Of a stretch of 64,000 nucleotides of DNA, positions 55,606-64,000 are shown in pieces (positions within the stretch are counted from its first letter, which is position 1; every line of letters starts with the position of its first letter). A program made the translations under genes and the position numbers. Origin of the DNA: Erythrobasidium yunnanense (lineage: Eukaryota > Basidiomycota > Cystobasidiomycetes > Erythrobasidiales > Erythrobasidiaceae); NCBI GenBank assembly GCA_001600175.1, contig BCJC01000002.1, positions 310,001 through 374,000 on the forward strand. Reading direction: 5' to 3'. A model generated the notes under the pieces. It searched no databases and was not told where the DNA came from. It saw nothing but the letters and a program-made list of their open reading frames with translations.

Positions 55606-58600
55606 ATGAAGGTCAAGGTTGTGTTCTGCATTGTTCAAGGGCAGTCACGGCGGACGCACGTCGCAAGAGGAGGGAGCAACGTCCAAGTGACAATCCTTGA
55701 AGATGCACGCTATGGTAGCACAACAATCAAGTCATGCATGGGATTGATCTGCTACTCAAGGCCAGATCTGATACCCAACGAAGTCACAGACTATGCAATC
55801 AGCGTGTTGGACGTACAGGAAACAGATGCTATCAGTCAGGATAACGACAAAGTATGGGAGGGAAAAGGAATGATGAGCTGGCTACTCACAGAGAAAGGTC
55901 TGGGAAGCAAAGTCATTGGAAGAATGACGGGAACAACAGACGACTCGCAGATGCTGGAGGTCAGCATCGAGCTGATGCCAGTAAGCATACACACTATCTC
56001 ACCTATCTATCTGTTTGACACTGAGCCGACTTCGTGTCTGCTTCCAGCGCACCCCTATCCTCAGGAAAGACCTGGTGCAGAACCTCACATCATGCAGCAA
56101 CATCATCGAGACATCTCTTACCCGCGGCTTGCTCTCTCAAAGCAAACAGCATCTGCTCTCCCACTCCAACACCTCTTCTCCCCCAGCTGATCATACCGCG
56201 ACGCCTCTTCCTATAAAAAATGAAGAGAACGCGACAATTCCCACACCCATCAGCTCGGAAGGTTCTTTAATTCAAGTCAAAGCAAATGCAAACGTACCTG
56301 CGGATCTGCCGAGTATGCTTCAGGTACTGCAGGCGAGCCAGCCTGGTCTAAGCATGTCGCATGCTATGGTGATCCTGCGCAACGCCTTAAAATCAAGCAG
56401 AGACGCAACATCAGACGCGGCTCTACTACCCAGTATCGATCTTCTGTCAGCATCCATAGCCTCCGCAAACGGTGCGGATATTAGCGTAGGACAGCTATCA
56501 GGACAGCAAAGCAGCAATCCTCGACCCGCGAAACACAGTCTACAAGCACGCAATAAAGGACTTTTGGAAGTCCTGTCTGCCCCGGATCTATCGCCTGCGA
56601 CGAGCGATATCCTCAGTCGATTCACGATGGGTTTCCAGAATGGAAACAAGGCCGGGACTAGCAGCGGTACATCCAAAGCCGAGACGAGCAGCACCACCAC
56701 CAAGACTACTCGTCCTTATAGGAAGAAGGCCAAAGGGACCGCCAATGCAGCATCAACAAGCAGGAAAACCTCAGGCACGAAGCGAAAAGCATCTGAGACA
56801 ATCGAGATCTCCGATACTGAAGGCAGCAGAGTGAACAAAGCACTACCTGATCCCATCAAGCCTTCTACAGCCTCAAAAGCTTCCACATCAGCTTCAGCGC
56901 TCTTGCAGCCTGAACAGCCGAAAAGACTGAAAGTATGGGAAGCGGGATGCTTGAAATGTGGAAGGACAGCGAGTGTTGGGTGGAGAATTAGGAAAAAGAG
57001 GGAGAAGCCGCTGAATGGGCAGAAGGGAGATGGGAATCAGGAAGACGATGATGATAACGTCAAGAAACTATGCGAGGGTGCGTATCTCAATTTCCGTACC
57101 GTGAAGGATGTTCTGACGTTCATGAGTGCATCAGAATGCGCACAAGACCTGCCTAGCGTGCAGAGACGACGAAAGAAGGAGAAGGATGCCGCTCTGCTAT
57201 TCTCAGAACCACTAGCAGCTTCTGCGTCTATGCAGCCAGCGCCTATGGACCCAAATCGCCATGCACAGGCACGCACTATCCACACTACCCAGACCTCGCC
57301 TCTCCGACGTTCGCCTAGACGCAATAAAGGCAAATCGGCAGGCAGTAGCGGTCTCGCTGCAGTCTCTTTGACGAGTCCCGTACAGGCATCGACCAATAAT
57401 GGGAATAAGAGAAGGAAATTCACTACTGCTCTTAGTAAAGCTGCTCTTTCTGAGGAAAACCGAAATGGATCAGTGCCGCTAGCCGGAGATGAGGATTTCG
57501 AAATGACGGATTCCGAGAATACATATCTATCAATAAGTGGAAGCAGGGGTCTGACGAGAGGACAGTCCAGCCCGCCACGTCTCCCACCTATGCAGAACCA
57601 ATCTTTCGACTTCATGCTGGACCCAGCATCCGATTTACCCGATGGGTTCGAGTCATCAGTCATCGATACGGATTTCTTGATGAATGCGTCGCCTGGAACG
57701 GCTATTCGATCGGCTTTGGGCGGACGAGGTCCGGCCCAAACTACACCGGGCAGTAACGAAAGTCCTGGGAAAATGCTTTCTAGATATTTGAAGGATCTAC
57801 AACGAGGTGGAAGTCTGGAAGGCATGAACCTCGATATTCCGGCATTCGAAGACTTGCAAAACAACGCTGGTGCAAGTCGCGTAAACAACAACAACAACTA
57901 TACCGATGGGAATCTGTTTTCGCCAGGTGGAGCGCTCAGCACTCCGTTCAGAAATGCTATCTTTGCACGAGCAACTTCGGAACAACCGCCTTCTTCTCAT
58001 CAACGCTTACAGAGCCAGACGAATGGAGGTAGTGCAAACAACCCTTCTTCGGACGAAATGACGCTGGGCGGAGATCTGCAGATCAACCTACAACCACCAT
58101 CAGCAGATAGGCGGTTCACATCCAGCAACCTTTTGAACTCCGCATCTCCTTCACTAGCTGGAAAAGCGGGAGAAAACGCAAGTAATGAGGCGGGACATCC
58201 TCCAAGCGATTCTCTAGCTATCGTAGATGATTTCTCTACTTTCTTGCTCAATACGAGCTCGTCCCTGTTTGCTCCTTCTCCTCCTCGCAATGGTCGAATT
58301 GCATCTACGAACTCACCACTACGCCGAACTCTGCTACCAAGCTATAACAGCACCGGAACCAGCATTACAAAAGCTTCCTTGGCTTCTTTACAATTACCAA
58401 CGACTTTACTTCGTCGAAACTCTGCTCCTCATGCTCCACTGACAGTAGCAGCAGCTCCCAGCTCCGACTTTGACATCGAGTCAAACTTTGATATACGGGA
58501 TCTCCCACCTTCTTCTCCTCCTCCTCTTCCTTCTGCACATCATAGCAATATGCAGATCTTCCTCAACAGTCTTGGAAACAATAGCTTGGATGATGGACAA

Positions 58601-59056
58601 TCGCCCATCAGCGCAACTACATCTGTTACTGCTGGTGGGACTCCACAGGAAACCCTTCTTGCTCCTGCATCGAGGGCGGAGCAGCAACATGGCTTGAATC
58701 ACTCTTTCTCGCTTGGGAATGGGTCGAGAAATAATGATGATTGGCTCGACCCCTCATTACGAGCGTCAAGCACTTACTCGCATAAAGCGAGCCTATCTAT
58801 GGATTCCGCTGCGCAAGACGACGGGGATGATTCGTTCTTCAACCTCTTCACGCATGGCGGATCGGACAATGCTAAGAATACTACATCAGCGGGAGGTAGC
58901 ATTAACATGGGTTTGACGTGGTCAGACTCGACGGCTTCGAGCGCGTCTTTGTCCAGTATGCCCAATCAGCTTGAGCATAAAGCAGAGGCGAACAGATGGA
59001 AGGGCAATAATACAGTTCTTAGTGCCAGTACCAGTCCTGTGGACTTCAATGTATAA
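55606..59056 (+). CDS. SPT21: SPT21/Ams2-family histone-gene regulator
   Basis: The N-terminal 120 residues match the Ams2/SPT21 N-terminal domain: MKVKVVFCIVQGQSRRTHVA, SCMGLICYSRPDLIPNEVTD, then KVWEGKGMMSWLL (the conserved G-x-G-x-x-SW-L). One intron near 55981-56047 joins SIELMP to RTPILRKDLV. Spt21 and Ams2 control histone gene transcription and S-phase chromatin. Further on lie a Lys/Arg-rich linker and a partial GATA-like segment, GCLKCGRTASVGWR then about 25 residues and KLCEGAYLNFR (encoded near 56947-57100). The last cysteine of a GATA finger appears replaced, so the finger looks degenerate. The last 600 residues are disordered and Ser/Asn-rich. The ATG at 55606 starts the domain; an upstream in-frame ATG (55288) would add about 106 residues of doubtful character. 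Confidence 0.83.
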
Positions 59057-59328
59057 TGACACCTCGCTAGACGAGCCTAGACTCGCACGCAGTCAAGTGA
59101 GGGAGTCGTCAGTGTCTGTACGGCAATCAGTGTCAGTGTAGTGTCACACATAATCCGAAGACAGTAATGCGAACAGTAACGTCAATCAGGTCTTTTCGAT
59201 CTATATCGATGACTTGAGTGTCCTTGCACTGCACGTCACTTCATTCCGGAGTGGCCAGGTTGACCGGGATTCCTGAAAACTGCATCTGAAACTATGCTAC
59301 ATGGTGAAACAGACATTACCGAATCTTA

Positions 59329-61412
59329 TCACTGACATACTATGCCAAGATAAGGCGGGATTCTGAAGACCTTTCGAGGGTCGTACCTAGTATCCTTGTA
59401 TCAGTTTGTTTTGACATGATGGCTGCGGAGATGGTCTTACTTGGCCTTGATGCTCTGCAAGCGAGAATAGTTCTCTGCCCATACGCGTTTCTGAGCATCC
59501 GCGCTTGAGAATTGGGTGTCCGGGTAGCTGACGGAGGTAATCTCATCAGAGGATGCCTTTGAGTTGAGTAGGTAGGCAGCGTACTTCTGATACGCCTCAT
59601 AGGGCCAAGCGCTTCCCATAGGACCCGTCATTGAGCTAACCATTCCATTGACGAACGAAAGTCCCGCAGAAGGGTATGGCGGGCCGTCTACCGATCAAAG
59701 GTACGTCAGCAGCTTTCAGGAGATAGGAAAGAAGATCACGTACAGCTATGCGAGCTTGCGTAAAGCTGAATAGTGAAGTGCGAGCTTCTGTGGACAAAAG
59801 CGGTGTCTGTTCGTGCAGGCGCGTTGATTGCGCTTCCTGGACCTCCATATAACTCGATCTAGCCAACCTCATCAGCTTGCGTTCCCAGCAACTGAAAGAA
59901 AGAGAGCTGGCCCTACCTGCACAAACCAATTCGTGTCCGAAGCAGATCCCTGATTCGCCAAATAGCTCGCAAAAGAACTCCATGCGTCCGTCGTTACCAG
60001 TTGGCTAGAAGGCGTCATGATACTCTTTGCATAGAATGTATCTGTATAATCCTTTGCGCTCGCTGTATTGAGTGACTGTGAACCCGCTAGTGCCTGTACT
60101 GCATCTATCCACTTATACGACTTGACGGAAGGCGTATAGCTTCCACTCTGGAAGTTATTGAGTAAAGGCTGAACGAGGTTCGTGAAATCGCTTTGTGAAC
60201 CGAGGTATGTCGCTGAAAGCGTTAATTTCAAAGTATTGGATGAAGAGCCTTTGAAGATGTTGAGAACGCTGCCCCAGGCACTGTTTACGGAGTTCGCAGT
60301 GAAGTTCTGATAGAGGTTCATGAGTGACGCAGAATCGGCGGCGTTCTTGTTGTCCCATGTATAGGATGCGATCACGACATTCGAAGGCGTGAGGAGGGTC
60401 TTGAATGTATAATTGACAATGATGCCATATGATGGACCGGCACCTCGCATGGCCTGGCAAAAACACTCTCAGCTTGCATCGTGAGAACCGAGGAAGAATG
60501 TGAACGCACCCAGAAGAGATCGCTGTCGGCACTGCTGGACGATAGTGTCCTGATCGTGCCTTCAGCAGTGACGACTTGCATCGAAGTGATCCTGTCGACT
60601 AGCAAGCCCCAGCTTCGGGAGGTATAGGTACCATATCCCCCTCCGCTGGCGTGACCTCCGACGCTGACAGTCTATCATTCAGCTTTCACTCGGCATGAGA
60701 CAAGACGAGAGCGCTTACCCGACATAAGGGCACACACCGTGCGGAAGTGCTCTGTTCTGCTTGTTGAGAGCCAAAGCCACATCGCCTAATTTGGCTCCGC
60801 CTCCGACAGTCGCGTTCTGGCAAATTACATTTAGCTTTGGTCTTGCTGCATGTAAGTAAAAGAGTAAGCTTACTTCTCCATTTAGCGTGACGCCAGCGAT
60901 CTTGGACATATCGACCATAAGGTGTCCACTTTCCCCTCCGAAAGCGTCAGCGGCATAAGAATGACCACCGCCTCTTGCATTGATGTAGTAGAAATTGTTA
61001 AGCCCGCAGACAACTGTCTTGGAGACCTGTTAGAAGTGGTCTGTCAGATGCGACTCTGTGGACTTTACGGAGAAGACGGAGCCCACCTGATCTGCGGACG
61101 TAGGATAGGCGATAGCGATGGGAGTGTAGGATAGTCTAAAGTATGGTAGAACAGATAGAAGGAGGAGAGACCGGAACAGGGAAGAGTCGTGCACGTGAGG
61201 AGAAGCGGAGAGGTCAGACGAAGAACAGACGACGCAGGCTGTATCACAATGCGGTACCTCTTGTTGAAGGGCGTCTTTGCGGATGACCAGCTCTGACCGC
61301 TGCTCGAGTCGAGATAGCTTACTCCCTGGCTCTTGAGACATGACTGCAAGCTCGCTTGGACGACTCCGGAAGCAGTAGCTGCTAAGAAGACAGCGACAGC
61401 GAGAAGCTTCAT
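59329..61412 (-). CDS. Secreted FAD-linked oxidase (bicovalent flavin, BBE domain)
   Basis: This family (glucooligosaccharide oxidase and berberine-bridge type) oxidises sugars or related alcohols outside the cell. A signal peptide (MKLLAVAVFLAATASGVVQA) starts the protein. The FAD domain has both covalent attachment sites: His in GGGHSYAADAFGG and Cys in LPHGVCPYVG, joined across an intron to VGGHASGGGYGTYT. The substrate domain follows, then BBE-domain text PPYPSAGLSF and VWAENYSRLQSIKAK. At 59437-59439 a stop appears only because a phase-2 donor reads gtaaga; a 54-nt intron leads to a last exon reading KYDPRKVFRIPPYL, which supplies the family's conserved K-Y-D-P-x-x-V-F. The protein then ends at 59329-59331. 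Confidence 0.86.
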
Positions 61413-61970
61413 TGTACTTCTTGTTGATGGTGTAAAGGAAAGAAGCAAAGCACCAATACTCATGTAATTCTAGTCTTGCTGCACCGCGTAAAGTAGTCTT
61501 GCCCGAAATAGAGCTGGACAGGTACAGCGCACATGCAACAACAGCCAAGAGCGGTGTATCAAAGTACGTTGCAGGCAGTGTAGATATCAAGCTACTCGAG
61601 CGTAACGCAGGATCAAAGCTGAGAAGCTGCCGGACTTACTCTGCAGTCTTCCCGAGTTGGGCACAGCATTCAACTGAATACCAGCGTGTGTGTATCATAT
61701 GATGTAGCGATGTAGCAACAGATGGGATATCTAGCAGCGAGCTTCGACGTGCAAGCATATGCGCCTGGTTTTACGGAAATGTGTACGAGTAGCTTGTTAG
61801 GCCAGCTAGAAAAGTGCCGTAATGATGGTAGAGCGTTGCAGTGACATGTCCATATAGAATAATTGCATCAATGAATGACCCGTGGTATTGCGACTCTTCT
61901 GCCTAGTTGGCGGTCGTCCAAGGCCGTCTTTCCTTTGCTTTCGCTCAAAACCCCAGAAAGTCCGCCCATC
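61413..61970. promoter_or_regulatory. Divergent promoter region, FAD oxidase / PHO88
   Basis: These 558 bases separate the two divergent starts. No gene, repeat or strong regulatory motif is recognised. Confidence 0.4.
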
Positions 61971-62849
61971 ATGAACAGGTGGGAATAGACAAGCTAGCAT
62001 AGCAAGATGATATACTGACACACTCATTCTACAGCCAAATGAAAGGACTGCTCATCAGCTTGGGCACGTAAGTGCAGCCACGTCCGCCTTGAAAGCCAGC
62101 GCTTATAGCAAGATTCTCTACAGGATGCAGATGGCCCGCAAGGTCCCCACAGATAGACCGGACGTCCTGCTCGCTATCAGAGTATCCTACGTCCTCGTCG
62201 TCCTCCTCCAAGCGGCCGTCTACTACATTATCAGCTTGAAAATCAAGCAGCGCAACGATACGACGGTTCTTAAGTGGGTTTACGCTCTGTAGCGAATGCA
62301 AATCATATACTGACATTCCCTCTGCAGGGTCGTCGAGCCTCCCAAGCCGTTTGCACAGGTGCGACTCTCAGCCTTCGTTTCAAGCTGCAAAGGCTTACTC
62401 CATTCTCTCCGGTTTCTACAGAACCCAGCGCCCGGCGAGCCTACAATCACTACCAACAGAGACTATGACTTGCAACAGATCAGCAAGCAGTGGCCAGGAC
62501 TCGGGATCGGTCTCGTAATCATGGGTGTCATGCACTTGAAGTTTGGCTATACCCAGCCTCTCCTCCTGCAGAGTATCATGCCTCTCAAGTCGCTGTACGA
62601 CAACCCTGAAGTGCAGGTATGCCTGACTCCCTATACCTTTATCTGCTGAATGCGAGCTGATTTGAATGATTCCAGATCTGGCTCCTAGGAAAGAAAGCAG
62701 AGGGAGACCTTGCAAGACCTTTCAAAGCTGCACCAGGACTCATGTCTGCTCTCCAAGAAGCCAACAACGCCAGCAACGAAACTGCAAACGATACCACCAC
62801 TCCTAAGATCCAGGAGATCGTAGAGGACGAGCCAAAGAAGTCCAAGTAG
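61971..62849 (+). CDS. PHO88: PHO88/SND3 ER membrane protein
   Basis: PHO88/SND3 acts in ER targeting of membrane proteins and was first linked to phosphate transport. The first coding exon is only 8 nt (ATGAACAG, 61971-61978). An intron then joins it to the exon encoding QMKGLLISLG; another intron leads to MQMARKVPTDRPDVLLAIRV, a transmembrane helix (SYVLVVLLQAAVYYIISL) and NDTTVLKVVEPPKPF. After a further intron come TITTNRDYDLQQISKQW and GIGLVIMGVMHLKFGYTQPL, then the end (IWLLGKKAEGDLARPFKAAP and an Asn/Lys-rich tail). Length about 185 residues and motif order match the yeast protein. Confidence 0.92.
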
Positions 62850-63201
62850 ACGGCTTTCTCATACGTTGGAATAGCATGCGATCGCGAAAGCATTGGCTGG
62901 TATTCGTTATATAGACAATGGTCGAAGCTTCTACCTCCTCGTCAGATCAGCTTCTCTTTTCTTCTCAGCTAGAATCTGGGAGCAATGCGTACCATTAGCT
63001 GTCGCACTCCTGTCTGGCTTGTCTTTGCCTTTTATCTGATTGTTGACTGGCTCTACACGTGGCAGGTGTCTTTGATCGTACCTTTTCGTCAGTGTGACAG
63101 CGACTTTGACTTTGCCAATTTCACAACGCAAATCTCCTGTGCCAGCGGGCTCTTCTTTGCTTTCCTCTATCCAAAACAACAAAGTCATTTGATATTCAAC
63201 C
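62850..63201. promoter_or_regulatory. Promoter region of the alpha-amylase gene
   Basis: No gene is supported. C/T-rich stretches at about 63100-63180 lead to the ATG at 63202. Confidence 0.4.
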
Positions 63202-64000
63202 ATGCCTGACGCTGGATCAAACGATAAGCAGCCTACGCCTGAGAATACGACGCTTTTCCAAGGTATGGTAGATCAGGGCAGCTCGCAGAAGGCTCGCAGA
63301 TCCAGCGCTGATAGTTTGCTACAAGGCTTCGAATGGAATACACCAAAGGTACACTGAACAACCTGGTAGTACTGCTTGCGAACGAGGATCCTGACGTCTG
63401 CCTTTATCAAACAAAGAACCACTGGAAGAGGCTTGAGAAAGTCATCCCGGATCTGAAGGAGATTGGTATCTCCAACGTTTGGGTATGTTACATCAACGGC
63501 ATGAGTACGGCGCAAAGCTGACGGTGTTTGTTTCTGACGTTGTCAGATTCCGCCTGTGCGCTACCTCTCGCCATTAGTCGCTGCAGACGCTGAAAACTGA
63601 TTTATCCTCCTTTCTTCCTCTCTGTTCGTCTCTTCTGCACATAATGTACTATCTCTCCGAATTCTCCAGGCCTGCAAAGGTAGCAACCCGGAAGGAACAG
63701 GTTACGATATCTACGAGCGAGTCGCCGTGCATTCCAATATTATAATGTTACTAATTGATCATCTCAAACAGTCTCTACGACCTTGGTGAATTCGAAGCGA
63801 AAGGCGCTACCCGCACGAAATGGGGCACCAAAGAAGAACTACAGTCTCTATCGAAGAAGGCGAAGGAAGCTGGGATCGGGCTCTACTTCGATGCGTACGC
63901 TTGTCCTCACTTACGCTCGTGCACCTGACCCTCAGCTAATAGGATCTATGTGTGATCTGCACAGCGTGCTGAACCATAAAGCCGGCGCAGACTCGAAGGA
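63202..64000 (+). CDS. Alpha-amylase (GH13), 3' end outside window
   Basis: This is the 5' part of a glycoside hydrolase 13 alpha-amylase, which cuts alpha-1,4-glucans. The N-terminal exon reads MPDAGSNDKQPTPENTTLFQ and has no signal peptide, suggesting an intracellular enzyme. It continues with SLLQGFEWNTPK, NHWKRLEKVIPDLKEIGISN and VWIPPACKGSNPEGTGYDIY, with introns between, then LYDLGEFEAKGATRTKWGTK and LYFDA. An intron leads to VLNHKAGADSKE. The D-x-V-x-N-H conserved region I is therefore assembled across the last visible intron. Catalytic regions II-IV lie beyond the window. Some intron borders (near 63345-63415) have two possible acceptors. Confidence 0.88.

Noticed and set aside
1-64000. 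tRNA genes, transposons or virus-like elements
   Set aside because: No convincing tRNA B-box context, terminal repeats, transposase or reverse-transcriptase motifs were seen on either strand by eye; a covariance-model scan would settle the RNA genes.

Overview
The window is nuclear DNA of a fungus, most likely a basidiomycete; Ustilaginomycotina/Exobasidiomycetes is a plausible placement but an inference. The signs are compact gene spacing, genes split by many short spliceosomal introns (mostly 40-70 nt, with some very short exons), both strands used evenly, and an all-fungal gene set: glycogen phosphorylase, D-arabinono-1,4-lactone oxidase, a Vps3844/DUF3844 protein, PHO88, SPT21/Ams2, an Rds1-like ferritin and Fun30. 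I saw no virus-like element, no intact transposon, no CRISPR array and no tRNA or rRNA gene. Gene ends were placed by reading through introns with conserved GT..AG borders and matching phases; exon borders I could not settle are flagged.

Layout. 1-6.5 kb: 3' end of a GNAT acetyltransferase, glycogen phosphorylase on the minus strand, and a divergent gene for a Myb/SANT-like protein with a mitochondrial-type N-terminus. 7-9.6 kb: a small coiled-coil protein and ALO1. 9.8-17 kb, minus: a large coiled-coil protein and a histone-fold (BTP) TAF-like protein. 17.2-20.7 kb, plus: eIF5A, an aldo-keto reductase and an F-box-like protein. 20.9-24.3 kb, minus: three tandem paralogues of an unrecognised family sharing a cysteine-rich C-terminal module that is split by an intron at the same place. 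24.4-34.3 kb: APC5, a FAM210/DUF1279 mitochondrial protein, a small unknown gene and Fun30. 34.3-36 kb: a long spacer. 36-43.6 kb: Rds1-like ferritin, sulfide:quinone oxidoreductase, U2AF small subunit and an alpha-arrestin. 44.3-50.8 kb: a tandem pair of Mx-type dynamin GTPases with a duplicated upstream element. 51-59 kb: Vps3844, ribosomal protein uS2 (RPS0) and SPT21/Ams2. 59.3-64 kb: a secreted bicovalent-FAD oxidase, PHO88/SND3 and the 5' part of an alpha-amylase.

Most genes are single-copy housekeeping genes with no shared pathway. The accessory material is the 20.9-24.3 kb trio and the dynamin pair, both made by local tandem duplication. A recurring trap: phase-2 introns whose donor (GTAAG or GTGAG) creates an in-frame stop make final exons easy to miss. 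This affects all three members of the trio and the FAD oxidase.
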